64,000 nt of DNA from the NCBI RefSeq assembly GCF_003932495.1, contig NZ_QZMT01000004.1, positions 1-64,000 of the forward strand. Direction: 5' to 3'. Position numbers and translations under genes: made by a program. This document shows, piece after piece, positions 9,046 through 18,574 of this stretch; position 1 is the first letter of the stretch; each line of letters starts with the position of its first letter. The stretch comes from Guyparkeria sp. SCN-R1. GTDB taxonomy: Bacteria > Pseudomonadota > Gammaproteobacteria > Halothiobacillales > Halothiobacillaceae. The notes under the pieces are model-generated. The model was not told the DNA's origin. It saw only the letters and a list, made by a program, of their open reading frames with translations, and did no database searches.

Positions 9046-9948
9046 ATGACGACACTGACACACCTGCAACGGCTCGAAGCCGAGAGCATTCACATCATGC
9101 GTGAGGTGGTGGCCGAGACCGAGAACCCGGTCATGCTGTACTCGATCGGCAAGGACTCGGCAGTGATGCTGCACCTGGCCCGCAAGGCATTCGCGCCGGG
9201 CCCGCCGCCGTTCCCGCTGATGCACATCGACACGCGCTGGAAATTCCGGGCGATGTACGAATTCCGCGACCGGATGGCCGAAGAAGTGGGCATGGACCTG
9301 CTGGTCCACGTCAACCCGGAAGCGATCGAAAAGGACATCAATCCCTTCACGCACGGCTCGGCGCTGCACACCGAGATCACGAAGACGGAAGGGCTCAAGC
9401 AAGCACTCGACAAGTACGGCTTCGACGCCGCCTTCGGCGGGGCACGCCGCGACGAGGAGAAGTCCCGTGCCAAGGAGCGGGTGTTCTCGTTCCGCACCGC
9501 GCAGCACCGCTGGGACCCGAAGGGTCAGCGCCCCGAGCTGTGGAAGCTCTACAACGCCCGCAAGCACAAGGGCGAGTCGATTCGGGTGTTCCCGCTGTCG
9601 AACTGGACCGAGCTGGACATCTGGCAGTACATCTACCTCGAGAACATCCCGATCGTGCCGCTGTACTACTCCGCGGAGCGTCCGGTGGTCGAGCGTGACG
9701 GCACGCTGATCATGGTCGACGACGATCGCATGCCGCTCAACGAGGGCGAGGTGCCGATGATGAAGAAGGTCCGCTTCCGCACGCTCGGCTGCTACCCGCT
9801 GACCGGGGCGATCGAGTCCGAGGCGGACACGCTCACCGACATCATCCAGGAGATGCTCCTGACCAACACCTCCGAGCGCCAGGGCCGCGTGATTGATCAC
9901 GATTCGGCCGCCTCGATGGAGAAGAAAAAGCAGGAAGGCTACTTCTAA
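9046..9948 (+). CDS. cysD: sulfate adenylyltransferase subunit 2
   Basis: CysD is the catalytic ATP pyrophosphatase-type subunit that, with GTPase subunit CysN, makes adenosine 5'-phosphosulfate from sulfate and ATP. The PP-loop SIGKDSAV is at residues 33-40, and the downstream [18 protein letters not shown] segment is characteristic. The product has 300 residues, close to the usual 302. ATG 9046 gives the expected N-terminus; an ATG at 9038 is out of frame and closes at once. It leads the cysD-cysNC-cysQ operon, 74 bases before cysNC. Here it may serve PAPS production for the sulfotransferases, assimilatory sulfate reduction, or both; no cysH, cysI or cysJ gene is in the window. Confidence 0.95.
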   Translation: MTTLTHLQRLEAESIHIMREVVAETENPVMLYSIGKDSAVMLHLARKAFAPGPPPFPLMHIDTRWKFRAMYEFRDRMAEEVGMDLLVHVNPEAIEKDINPFTHGSALHTEITKTEGLKQALDKYGFDAAFGGARRDEEKSRAKERVFSFRTAQHRWDPKGQRPELWKLYNARKHKGESIRVFPLSNWTELDIWQYIYLENIPIVPLYYSAERPVVERDGTLIMVDDDRMPLNEGEVPMMKKVRFRTLGCYPLTGAIESEADTLTDIIQEMLLTNTSERQGRVIDHDSAASMEKKKQEGYF

Positions 9949-10022
9949 AGCGACTTCGACCTCCAGGGCCCCGACGGCCCGGATTGGCGCTCACGATCAG
10001 ATAAAGAAAAGGTTTTTGGCAT

Positions 10023-11933
10023 ATGGCACACGCATCGGACTTGATCGCCTCGGATATCGAGGGATACCTGAAATCACACGAGAACAAGGGGCTGCTGCGG
10101 TTCATCACCTGCGGCAGCGTGGATGACGGCAAGAGTACGCTGATCGGGCGGCTGCTGTTCGAATCGAAGCTGCTGTTCGAGGACCAGCTCGCCGCCATGG
10201 AGGCCGACTCGAAGAAGTACGGCACCCAGGGTGGCGACATGGACTTTGCCCTGCTGGTCGACGGCCTGGCGGCCGAGCGGGAGCAGGGCATCACCATCGA
10301 CGTGGCGTACCGGTTTTTCTCCACCGACAAGCGCAAGTTCATCGTCGCCGACACCCCGGGCCACGAGCAGTACACGCGCAACATGGTCACCGGTGCATCG
10401 ACCGCCGATGCGGCGATCCTGATGGTCGACGCCCGGCAGGGCGTGCTGACCCAGACACGCCGGCACAGCTTCCTGATGCACCTGATCGGCATCCGCCACG
10501 TCGTGGTCGCGATCAACAAGATGGACCTGGTGGACTACTCGCAGCAGGTCTTCGATCGAATCGTGGCCGACTACCGCGCGTTTGCCGACGAGATCGGGAT
10601 CGACGAAGTCACCTTCATTCCGATGTCCGCGCTCAAGGGTGACAACATCGTCGATCACAGCGATCGGATGCCGTGGTATCACGGCACCACTCTGATGGGC
10701 TTTCTCGAGACGGTCGAGGTGGATGACGATCGGCTCCAGCGCAAGCCGTTCCGGCTGCCGGTCCAGTGGGTCAACCGGCCCAACCTCGATTTCCGTGGCT
10801 TTTCCGGCACGATCGGCAGCGGCGTGATCCGTCCCGGCGATGAGATCCGCGTCTTGCCCTCTGGCCAGACCAGCCGGGTCGAACGTCTCGTCACCTTCGA
10901 TGGTGACCTCGATCAGGCGGTGGCCGGTCAGTCAATCACGCTTACCACCGAGGATGAGATCGATATCTCTCGTGGTGATGTCATCTCGACGACCGACGCC
11001 CCGCCGCAGGTGGCCGACCAGTTCGAGACCTCGCTGGTGTGGATGCATGACGAGCCGCTTTATTCGGGCCGTCCGTATCTGATGAAGATCGGCACCCAGA
11101 CGGTCAGCGCGACGGTCACCGACATCAAGTACGAGGTGAACGTCAACACGCTCGAGCACACCGCCGCGAAGCAGCTGGGGCTCAACGGCATCGGCGTGTG
11201 CACCCTGTCGATCAACCGTCCGATCGCCTTCGACCCGTACACCGAGAACCAGGATACCGGCGGCTTCATCCTCATCGACCGGATGAACAACAACACCGTC
11301 GGTGCCGGGATGCTCCACTTCGCGCTGCGTCGCAGCCAGAACATCCACCGTCAGCATGTCGACGTCGACAAGGCGCGCCGGGCCGAACTCAAGGCGCAGC
11401 AGCCGGGCGTGCTCTGGTTCACCGGGCTGTCCGGGGCGGGCAAGTCGACCATCGCCAACGCGCTCGAGAAGAAGCTCGCCGCGGCCGGACAGCACACCTA
11501 CATGCTGGATGGTGACAACGTTCGCCACGGTCTCAACCGGGATCTGGGCTTCACCGACGCCGACCGGGTGGAGAACATCCGTCGAGTGGCCGAGGTGGCC
11601 AAGCTGATGGCCGACGCCGGCCTGATCGTGTTGACCTCGTTTATCTCGCCGTTCCGCTCCGAGCGCGAGATGGCGCGCGGCATGCTTGAGGAAGGCGAGT
11701 TCATCGAGATCTTCGTCGACACGCCGCTCGAGGTGGCCGAAGAGCGTGACGTCAAGGGTCTGTACAAGAAGGCCCGTCGCGGCGAATTGAAGAACTTCAC
11801 CGGTATCGACTCGGCCTACGAGGCGCCGGAAAACCCCGATCTGCACATCAAGGCCGCCGAACTCTCGGCTGACGAGGCGGCGGACCGAATCCTCGTGCTG
11901 CTCGCCGAGCGCGGCATGATTCCGGCAGCTTGA
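10023..11933 (+). CDS. cysNC: bifunctional sulfate adenylyltransferase subunit 1 / APS kinase
   Basis: This 636-residue fusion carries both remaining activities for PAPS synthesis. Residues 1 to about 440 are the EF-Tu-like CysN GTPase, with P-loop GSVDDGKST at 31-39, DTPGHEQY near 110 and NKMD near 166. Residues from about 455 are the CysC APS kinase, with P-loop GLSGAGKST near 469-477 and the FISPFRSER segment. CysN drives CysD with GTP hydrolysis, and CysC phosphorylates APS to PAPS. The fusion is known from other proteobacteria and would channel APS to PAPS. ATG 10023 is preceded by a weak AAAGG-type ribosome site. It lies directly before cysQ. Confidence 0.95.
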   Translation: MAHASDLIASDIEGYLKSHENKGLLRFITCGSVDDGKSTLIGRLLFESKLLFEDQLAAMEADSKKYGTQGGDMDFALLVDGLAAEREQGITIDVAYRFFSTDKRKFIVADTPGHEQYTRNMVTGASTADAAILMVDARQGVLTQTRRHSFLMHLIGIRHVVVAINKMDLVDYSQQVFDRIVADYRAFADEIGIDEVTFIPMSALKGDNIVDHSDRMPWYHGTTLMGFLETVEVDDDRLQRKPFRLPVQWVNRPNLDFRGFSGTIGSGVIRPGDEIRVLPSGQTSRVERLVTFDGDLDQAVAGQSITLTTEDEIDISRGDVISTTDAPPQVADQFETSLVWMHDEPLYSGRPYLMKIGTQTVSATVTDIKYEVNVNTLEHTAAKQLGLNGIGVCTLSINRPIAFDPYTENQDTGGFILIDRMNNNTVGAGMLHFALRRSQNIHRQHVDVDKARRAELKAQQPGVLWFTGLSGAGKSTIANALEKKLAAAGQHTYMLDGDNVRHGLNRDLGFTDADRVENIRRVAEVAKLMADAGLIVLTSFISPFRSEREMARGMLEEGEFIEIFVDTPLEVAEERDVKGLYKKARRGELKNFTGIDSAYEAPENPDLHIKAAELSADEAADRILVLLAERGMIPAA

Positions 11934-11947
11934 AGCGAGGTGACATG

Positions 11948-12739
11948 ATGACAATCAACCAGGCATTACTGGACGAAGTGGTCGCCATCGCCGAGGAGGC
12001 GGGGCGGGCCATCATGACGATCTACGCGCGGGACTTTTCGGTCGAGGAGAAGGCCGACAAGAGCCCGCTGACGGAGGCCGACCAGACGGCACACGACCTG
12101 ATCAGCGAGCGGCTCGTGCCGCTGCTCGGGGGCATCCCCATCCTCTCGGAAGAGGATGTGGAGGGATTCCCGGGGGCGGACGCCGCGGGCCGCTACTGGC
12201 TGGTCGACCCGCTGGACGGCACCAAGGAGTTCATCAAGAAGAACGGCGAGTTCACGGTCAACGTCGCGCTGATTGAGAGCGGCCGGCCGATACTGGGCGT
12301 GGTCCACGCCCCGGACCTGGACCGGACCTACATCGGCTGGCCGGAGGAAGGCGCCTGGCGTGTGGATGGCGACGGGACGCGGCCGATCACGGTGGCCGGC
12401 GAGCACGACGGGCCGTGGCGCGTGGTGGGCAGTCGCTCCCACGCCAGTCCGAAGATGGCCGACTGGCTGGCCGAGCTTGGCGAGCACGAAATGGTTCCCA
12501 TGGGCAGTTCGCTGAAGCTTTGCCTCGTCGCGGAGGGGGCGGCCGACGTCTACCCCCGTCTGGGGCCGACCAGCCTCTGGGACACCGGTGCGGCCCAGGC
12601 CGTGGTGGAGGCGGCTGGGGGCCAGGTGATTGAGTCGTCTGGCGACGTGCTCTGTTACGCCGACACGTCCGAGGTGCTCAATCCGCACTTTCTTGCCTTC
12701 GGGCGTCATGTCAATCAATGGCCGGCTTTGGGCGAATAG
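11948..12739 (+). CDS. cysQ: 3'(2'),5'-bisphosphate nucleotidase
   Basis: CysQ removes the 3' phosphate of PAP or PAPS. PAP is the by-product of every PAPS-dependent sulfotransfer, so this gene fits a sulfation locus. The inositol-monophosphatase fold is shown by SEEDVE near residue 67, the metal motif DPLDGT at 87-92 and the C-terminal WDTGAAQAVVEAAGG. Length is 263 residues. ATG 11948 has GAGG 7 bases upstream; ATG 11945 is too close to that site and an upstream TTG at 11930 overlaps cysNC. It is the third gene of the cysD operon. Confidence 0.93.
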   Translation: MTINQALLDEVVAIAEEAGRAIMTIYARDFSVEEKADKSPLTEADQTAHDLISERLVPLLGGIPILSEEDVEGFPGADAAGRYWLVDPLDGTKEFIKKNGEFTVNVALIESGRPILGVVHAPDLDRTYIGWPEEGAWRVDGDGTRPITVAGEHDGPWRVVGSRSHASPKMADWLAELGEHEMVPMGSSLKLCLVAEGAADVYPRLGPTSLWDTGAAQAVVEAAGGQVIESSGDVLCYADTSEVLNPHFLAFGRHVNQWPALGE

Positions 12740-12776
12740 CTCGTGGCGGTCGCGGTGACATGATGGACGGCACATC

Positions 12777-14294
12777 GTGATCACAGCCCTCGGTATCCCC
12801 GCCCTGGGGGTGGTTGGATTTATCGGGGCGTTGATGATCGAGTCGTTTCAGCGTCCTCGAGCGCTTCCTCCCAGTCGCCGGCAAACAGCGGCGGTTGTGA
12901 CCCACGCCGGGGTCTGGACGGCCCTGTTCTCGCTATTGGTGATCGTGCTGGCCCGGCCCGTCTTCGCGCTGGGCATCGGCTGGGCGCTCTGGTTCGCCCT
13001 GGTGATGGTCAACAACGCGAAGGAGCGGGTGCTCAGAGAACCGTTCCTGTTCGACGATTACGACTATTTTCTGGACGCCGTTCGCCATCCCCGCCTGTTC
13101 CTGCCGTTCCTCGGCGGAGCCAAGGGGGTGGCAATCATCGTCGTGTCGATCGGCGTCGTCGTTGCCGGCTGGTGGTTGGAGCCGGCCTGGGCGCGCAGTG
13201 TTGATGCAATCACGGTTGCCACCGGCTTGTTTGCCGCCGGGGCGGTGGTCGTGGGGCTGTCGGCCCGTCGCGGGGCGGCGGAGCTCACGTTTCGCCCCGG
13301 CATCGACCATCGCCGGTATGGGCTGATCGCGCACCTGGCGTTTCAGGCAGCGGCCCGGCAAGCGTGCCCTGAGCCCTCCATGCCATGGCGGCGCAGGCGC
13401 CTGTCTCCTTCGCCGAAACCGGGCCTACCAAACGTCGTCGCGGTGCAGAGCGAGTCCTTCTTTGACCCCAGGTATCGCCTTCCCGGGATTCGGCCGGATG
13501 TGTTGACGCATTTCGACCGCCTCGCTCGGGAAGGCCTTTCCGGCAAACTTGATGTGCCGGCGTTTGGTGCCAACACGATTCGCAGCGAGTTCGCATTTCT
13601 TTCCGGTGTGGCGGGCGGCGAGCTCGGTCATCGACAGTTCAGTCCCTATCGATTCGTGCAGTCCGGATTTCTGGACGCGACGCTGGCATCCGCTTTTCGC
13701 GAGGCGGGATATCGGACAGTGTGTGTGCACCCCTACCATGGGGGGTTCTATCGCCGGGAGCAGGTCATGCCGTTGCTTGGGTTCGACGAGTTTGTCGATA
13801 TCTCGCACTTTGCCCACGCCCGGGGTGAGAGTCCGTACGTCGACGATGAAGCCCTCGCCGACTGGGTGATCGGGCGTTTGGGTAAGTCGGATCAGCCGGT
13901 GTTCGTGTTCGTGATCACCATGGAGAATCATGGCCCGCTGCACCTGGAAACCCCGCGCCCCGGCGAGTCGGAGGACTACTTCGTTCGCGGGCAGGCAAGC
14001 ACCGACCCCGATGCGACCATCTACCTGCGTCACCTGGCGAATGCGGATCGAATGCTGGGGCGTCTTGCCGCTGCCCTCAAGGGTGACGAGCGGCCGGGTG
14101 CCTTGTGCTGGTTCGGTGATCACCCCCCGATCCTGCCGGCTGTCTACGCGCGCCACGGTTACCCGGGTCGCTCCACCGATTACCTCGTGTGGCGGACCGA
14201 GCCGGGGCTTTCGAGGCCTCCCGCTCAGCGGTCGCTGCATGAGCTTGGAGCGACATTGATCGATGCCATCGGGTGGACGGCCACGGAGCGCTGA
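12777..14294 (+). CDS. LTA-synthase-like membrane sulfatase/phosphotransferase family protein
   Basis: The 505-residue protein has about five N-terminal membrane segments (residues 1-22, 40-80 as two, 116-134, 145-161), then an alkaline-phosphatase-fold domain. The catalytic set parallels S. aureus LtaS: E226 in VQSES, T267 in ANTIRSEF as likely nucleophile, D448 and H449 in FGDHP, plus N384-H385 in MENHGP. Such enzymes move phosphoglycerol or phosphoethanolamine groups onto extracytoplasmic glycans, and true sulfatases would carry Cys or Ser in place of this Thr. It starts at GTG 12777, 37 bases after cysQ, so it is probably the last gene of that operon. A decorating role on the same surface glycan is inferred. 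Confidence 0.75.
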   Translation: MITALGIPALGVVGFIGALMIESFQRPRALPPSRRQTAAVVTHAGVWTALFSLLVIVLARPVFALGIGWALWFALVMVNNAKERVLREPFLFDDYDYFLDAVRHPRLFLPFLGGAKGVAIIVVSIGVVVAGWWLEPAWARSVDAITVATGLFAAGAVVVGLSARRGAAELTFRPGIDHRRYGLIAHLAFQAAARQACPEPSMPWRRRRLSPSPKPGLPNVVAVQSESFFDPRYRLPGIRPDVLTHFDRLAREGLSGKLDVPAFGANTIRSEFAFLSGVAGGELGHRQFSPYRFVQSGFLDATLASAFREAGYRTVCVHPYHGGFYRREQVMPLLGFDEFVDISHFAHARGESPYVDDEALADWVIGRLGKSDQPVFVFVITMENHGPLHLETPRPGESEDYFVRGQASTDPDATIYLRHLANADRMLGRLAAALKGDERPGALCWFGDHPPILPAVYARHGYPGRSTDYLVWRTEPGLSRPPAQRSLHELGATLIDAIGWTATER

Positions 14295-14472
14295 AGCCTG
14301 CGCCGGTAGCTCCCTGTACACATCCATGTCACATCGCAGCGGCACAGTGGTCATGTGGCTGGCCCGGTCGACGGCTTGCCGATCGGTTTGCCGGCCATGA
14401 GCGGAAGCGGGCTTCCTCGAAGCGCCCGGCCGCACCGCTCTCACTTGGTGATTTCTTACTTGCTCCTCGTTG

Positions 14473-14498
14473 CCCCGCCTCGTGCGGGGTTTCTTTTT
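14473..14498 (+). terminator. rho-independent terminator
   Basis: A six-pair stem CCCCGC / GCGGGG with a five-base loop is followed by TTTCTTTTT. It lies about 180 bases after the LTA-synthase-like gene and before the convergent ytoQ remnant, so it probably ends the cysD operon transcript. Confidence 0.8.
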
Positions 14499-14527
14499 GC
14501 TGTTAGCACAGCCCGAGGGCGGGACTG

Positions 14528-15240
14528 TCAGTCGCGCATCACGTGCTTGAGAATGCCGACCACCTGTTCGGGGGTGGTCGCCCAGGCCATGGCGGCGGCG
14601 TCGACTTCCTTGAGCGGGTGGACGATCTCCTCGTCGTGCAGAGTGATGTAAGGCGTACCCAGCGCCGCGGTGTAACCGGCGTCGAAGGCGGCGTTCCATT
14701 GCTTGTACTTGTCGCCGAAGCGCACCACGACGACGTCGGCCTGTTCGATCAGGGTCTTGATGCGAATCGCGTTGACCTTGGCGGACTTGTGGTCGCGCCA
14801 GAACTGCTTGGACTCGTCACCGAGCAGGTCGCCGGCGGCATCGCTGGCGGCGTGATCGGTGACCGGGCGGGTGAAGGTGATATCCAGACCGGCATCGTGT
14901 GCGCCCTGCTCGATCTGTTCGCGCGTAAGGAACCTCGGGGTGGATCGAACGGCCTCTCTGGCCTTGCGAGTGGTCCGCCTTCAAGGCGTCCATGTCGATG
15001 GCGTGCCGGGGGGGCACGGCGAGACATGGCAACGAAGAAGGCGGGGCACTCGCAAGGCCCCTTCGGGCGCACCTTTAGCCGGCCATCTGCTGCGTTGCCG
15101 TCCTTGGAAAGGGAATCACCCTTCCGCGGCGGACGGTCGCCTTGCATCTGCCCGGCTCAAGGTGCGCAGAGAGGCCGTTCGATCCACCCCGAGGTTCCTG
15201 GGGTGTGGATCTCGCCGGACAGGTAGACGGTCAGGCTCAT
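14528..15240 (-). pseudogene. ytoQ: YtoQ-family protein, split by an inserted element
   Basis: On the minus strand ATG 15240 opens MSLTVYLSGEIHT, the YtoQ N-terminus, with ribosome site AAGGAG just upstream. The frame then runs into inserted DNA and meets TGA at 15159-15157 after about 27 residues. The rest of YtoQ resumes on the other side (TREQIEQGAHDAGLDITF, then VVRFGDKYKQWNAAFDAGY) and ends at 14528. Deleting exactly 14928-15199 (272 bases) leaves 441 bases, a 146-codon frame reading GEIHTPTREQI, the normal family length. The gene sits 20 bases after ilvD and was presumably its operon partner. YtoQ function is not established. The C-terminal half could only be made from an internal start such as ATG 14728. 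Confidence 0.9.
14928..15199 (+). mobile_element. structured non-coding element, copy A (in ytoQ)
   Basis: A 272-base element with perfect 32-base inverted ends (14928-14959 against 15168-15199). Inside are two hairpins. H1 is at 14960-15059, with arms 14960-14996 and 15023-15059, of which the first 13 pairs (GGCCTTGCGAGTG) are perfect. H2 is at 15067-15167, with arms 15067-15103 and 15131-15167. H1 abuts the outer stem, H2 abuts it on the other side, and 7 bases separate H1 from H2, so the whole folds as a three-way junction. It contains no open frame of note. It interrupts ytoQ, and removal restores that frame. No target duplication is obvious. Two relatives lie at 25317 (reverse) and 50117. 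Confidence 0.88.
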
Positions 15241-15260
15241 GGTGTTTCTCCTTGTTCGAT

Positions 15261-16949
15261 TCAATCGGGCAGGTCGGTGACCGCGCCGGTGGAGGCCGAA
15301 CTCACGGTCTTCGCGTATTTGGCCAGCACGCCGCGCGGGTAGCGGGGCTTGGGGCGTTGCCAGTTGGCGTGGCGGCGTTCGAGTTCGTCGCTGTCTACGT
15401 GCACCTCGATGGTGTCGGCCACCGCATCGATGGTGATGGTGTCGCCGTCCTCGACCAGCGCGATCGGGCCGCCGTCGAAGGCCTCGGGGGTGATGTGGCC
15501 GACGACGAAGCCGTGGCTGCCGCCGGAGAAGCGCCCGTCGGTGATCAGGGCGACCTCCTTGCCGAGCCCGCGGCCCATGATCGCCGAGGTGGGCGAGAGC
15601 ATCTCGCGCATGCCCGGTCCGCCGCGCGGGCCTTCGTAGCGGATGACCACCACGTCGCCGGCGCCGACGGTGCCGTCGAGAATGCGCGCCTGGGCTTCCT
15701 CCTCGGAGCCGAACACCCGCGCGGTGCCGGAAAAGCGCGTGCCTTCCTTGCCGGTGATCTTGGCCACCGCGCCCTCGGGGGCGAGATTGCCCTTGAGCAC
15801 GCGCAAGTGGCTGTCGGCCTTCCGCGGCTGATCTAGCGGCGCGATGATCTGCTGATCGTCGGGGTAGGGCGTGACATCGGCCAGATTTTCCGCGAGCGTC
15901 CGACCGGTGACGGTCAGGCAGTCGCCGTGCAACAGCCCGGCATCGAGCAGCATCTTCATCATCGGCTGGATGCCACCGATCTCGACCAGCTCGCTCATCA
16001 TGTAGTGCCCGGAGGGGCGCAGGTCGGCGAGCACCGGAACGCGCCGGCCGATCTCGGTGAAATCATCCAGCGTGAGCGGCACGTCGACCACGTTCGCCAT
16101 CGCCAGCAGGTGCAGTACGGCGTTGGTCGAGCCGCCCAGGGCGATCGTTACCGTGATGGCGTTCTCGAAGGCCTTCCGGGTCATGATGTCGCGCGGCTTG
16201 ATGTCACGCGCCAGCAGATCGAGCACCGCCGCGCCGGCCGCCTCGCTGTCGGCGCGCTTCTCCTCGGAGACCGCGTTCTGCGCCGAACTGCCCGGCAGGC
16301 TCATGCCGAGTGCCTCGATCGCCGAGGCCATGGTGTTGGCCGTGTACATGCCGCCACAGGAGCCGGGGCCGGGGATGGCGGTCTTCTCGATGTCCTCCAG
16401 GCGCGGCAGGTCGATCTCACCCTGGGTGTAGGCGCCGACGGCCTCGAAAACCGAGACGATGTCGGTGTGGCACTTGCCCGGCAGGATGGTGCCGCCGTAG
16501 ACGAACACGGACGGTCGATTGAGGCGCGTCATGCCGATCAGGCAGCCGGGCATGTTCTTGTCGCAGCCGCCGATCGCCACCAGCCCGTCGAACCCTTCGC
16601 AGCCGGCGACCGTCTCGATCGAGTCGGCGATCACCTCGCGCGAGACCAGCGAGTACTTCATGCCCTCGGTGCCGTTGGCGATGCCGTCGGAGATGGTGAT
16701 GGTGTTGAAGATCACGCCCTTGCCGCCGGCGGAATCCGCCCCGGTGCGAGCGGCGTCGGCTAACTTGTCGATGTGGGCGTTGCAGGGGGTGACCTGGCTC
16801 CAGGTCGAGGCGATGCCGACCTGCGGCTTTTTGAAGTCGGCGTCGGTGAAGCCCACCGCGCGCAGCATCGCCCGGCTGGCGGACTTGTTGATGCCATCGA
16901 CCACGGGGGCGGAATGACGGCGGCGCGGATCGTTGCTGGGGTTGGTCAT
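15261..16949 (-). CDS. ilvD: dihydroxy-acid dehydratase
   Basis: IlvD dehydrates dihydroxyisovalerate and dihydroxymethylvalerate in valine and isoleucine synthesis. Its Fe-S cluster ligands are visible as C56 (TPCNAHI), C129 ([10 protein letters not shown]) and C198 (GPGSCGG). The 562-residue form starts at ATG 16949, which has AGGAGCA about 6 bases upstream; an in-frame ATG at 16979 lacks such a site. The C-terminal [19 protein letters not shown] segment is complete, so the gene is intact although the next gene, ytoQ, is broken. Confidence 0.96.
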   Translation of the reverse strand: MTNPSNDPRRRHSAPVVDGINKSASRAMLRAVGFTDADFKKPQVGIASTWSQVTPCNAHIDKLADAARTGADSAGGKGVIFNTITISDGIANGTEGMKYSLVSREVIADSIETVAGCEGFDGLVAIGGCDKNMPGCLIGMTRLNRPSVFVYGGTILPGKCHTDIVSVFEAVGAYTQGEIDLPRLEDIEKTAIPGPGSCGGMYTANTMASAIEALGMSLPGSSAQNAVSEEKRADSEAAGAAVLDLLARDIKPRDIMTRKAFENAITVTIALGGSTNAVLHLLAMANVVDVPLTLDDFTEIGRRVPVLADLRPSGHYMMSELVEIGGIQPMMKMLLDAGLLHGDCLTVTGRTLAENLADVTPYPDDQQIIAPLDQPRKADSHLRVLKGNLAPEGAVAKITGKEGTRFSGTARVFGSEEEAQARILDGTVGAGDVVVIRYEGPRGGPGMREMLSPTSAIMGRGLGKEVALITDGRFSGGSHGFVVGHITPEAFDGGPIALVEDGDTITIDAVADTIEVHVDSDELERRHANWQRPKPRYPRGVLAKYAKTVSSASTGAVTDLPD

Positions 16950-17154
16950 GCGGTTGCTCCTGGAAAAGTCGCTGGGCACACCTTAGCAAGGGCCTGGCTG
17001 TGACGGGCATGGCAGCTCGTCGATCCGCAGATGCTATAACAAGGTGGACGCAGCGCGATCAAGGGCGATCGATGTCCGGGCGCGCGTCGACCGGCCTGGC
17101 CTTCTGGTCGGGGCGTTCCGGGAATGCGCCGGCAAAGGATGAGGTGCCGTCATC

Positions 17155-18492
17155 GTGAAAGTGCAGTTGTTCAAGTACTGGGATGCCTTGCGCACCAGTT
17201 TCTGGTTCATCCCGGCGATCATGGTCTTCGGGGCCGTGGTGTTGTCGGCGGTTGCCATCCAGGCGGATCATCTCGCGAAGGGCGAGGGGTGGCTGGCCTC
17301 TGGCTGGGTGTTCACCGGTGGCCCCGATGGGGCCAATGCGGTGCTGAGCATTATCGCTGGTTCAATGACCACGATCGCCGGCGTCGTGTTCTCCATGACC
17401 CTGGTGGTCCTCTCCCTGGCCTCGTCGCAACTGGGGCCACGTCTGCTGCGCAGCTTCATGCGCGATCCTCCGACCCAGGTCGTGCTCGGGACATTCGTGG
17501 CCACGTTTCTCTACTGCGTGCTGGTGGTGCTCACCATTCGCCGGGGTGATGAAGACGCGTTCGTGCCGCACCTGTCGGTCACCCTGGGCGTGCTGCTGGC
17601 GGTGATCAGCCTGGGGGTGTTGATCTACTTCATCCATCACGTGGCCATCTCGATCCAGGCGAATCAGGTTGTCGCGCGAGTCGGTCATGAACTGATCGAT
17701 GTCCTGGAGCGCTTGTTTCCCGAAACGATCGGTCAGGGGCCGGCGGGGGAGTCCGCCTCCGCGCCAGACGCTGCCTTCTTGCGACGTTTCGATCGCGAGG
17801 CCGAGCCGGTGTGCTCCTCGGGCGACGGCTATCTGCAATTCATCGATGCGGATGCCCTGATGGCCCTCGCCGTGCGCGACGATGTGGTCGTTCGTCTTGA
17901 GTGCCATCCCGGCCATTACGTGGTGGCAGGCGGGCCCCTGCTGAGGGTCTGGCCCACCGGCAAGCGGGGCGACAAGCTTGCCCGAGAGGTTAATGCGGCC
18001 TTTGCGCTCGGCAATCAGCGCACCTCCGGTCAGGACATCGAGTTTGCCCTCTATGAACTGGTGGAGATCGCCGTGCGGGCACTATCGCCGGGGATCAACG
18101 ATCCGTTCACCGCCATTGCTTGCGTCGATCGCCTCGGTTCGGCGCTATGTCGTCTGGCCACTCGAGAAATGCCGTCGCCTTATCGCCATGACAGCGAGGG
18201 GACGTTGCGGGTGATTGCTCCATCTCCCAGTTTCCCGACCATGCTCGACGCGGCTTTTGATCAGATTCGGCAACACGGCCGAACGAACGTGGCGGTGAGT
18301 ATTCGGCTGATGGAAACACTCGTGCTGATCACGGCCTTTGCGCATCGACCGGCCGATCGGGCGGCAATCTTGCAGCATGCGGAGATGATCCGGCGGGGCG
18401 CTTGGCTGAGCTTTGCCGAACAGGAGGATCGTGAAGCACTGGAAAAGCCCTATCGGGCGGTCAAGCAGGCACTGGCATCGCCGGCACCGTAA
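17155..18492 (+). CDS. DUF2254 family membrane protein
   Basis: The 445-residue protein has four hydrophobic segments in the first 170 residues (about 15-38, 65-92, 108-128, 140-165), followed by a soluble C-terminal domain. The segment SPGINDPFTAIACVDRL in the soluble part, and the order of membrane then soluble regions, match the DUF2254 family, whose function is unknown. Translation starts at GTG 17155 with GGATGAGG upstream. A strong terminator follows at 18511. It stands alone, divergent from ilvD. Confidence 0.8.
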   Translation: MKVQLFKYWDALRTSFWFIPAIMVFGAVVLSAVAIQADHLAKGEGWLASGWVFTGGPDGANAVLSIIAGSMTTIAGVVFSMTLVVLSLASSQLGPRLLRSFMRDPPTQVVLGTFVATFLYCVLVVLTIRRGDEDAFVPHLSVTLGVLLAVISLGVLIYFIHHVAISIQANQVVARVGHELIDVLERLFPETIGQGPAGESASAPDAAFLRRFDREAEPVCSSGDGYLQFIDADALMALAVRDDVVVRLECHPGHYVVAGGPLLRVWPTGKRGDKLAREVNAAFALGNQRTSGQDIEFALYELVEIAVRALSPGINDPFTAIACVDRLGSALCRLATREMPSPYRHDSEGTLRVIAPSPSFPTMLDAAFDQIRQHGRTNVAVSIRLMETLVLITAFAHRPADRAAILQHAEMIRRGAWLSFAEQEDREALEKPYRAVKQALASPAP

Positions 18493-18510
18493 GACAGGGG
18501 GTAGATGCAG

Positions 18511-18541
18511 GAAAGCCCGACGCCATGTCGGGCTTTCGTTG
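18511..18541 (+). terminator. rho-independent terminator
   Basis: An 11-pair perfect stem, GAAAGCCCGAC / GTCGGGCTTTC, with a five-base loop lies 18 bases after the DUF2254 stop. The T tract is short (TTTCGTT), but the stem is strong. It may work in both directions for the converging gene at 18575. Confidence 0.8.
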
Positions 18542-18574
18542 GGTTGGGCCGATGCGATCGAAGGGTTCGAGGGC

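Noticed and set aside
8494-9900. Minus-strand open frame across the permease-cysD gap and cysD
   Set aside because: Most of it is antisense to cysD; the part in the gap shows no motif or start signal.
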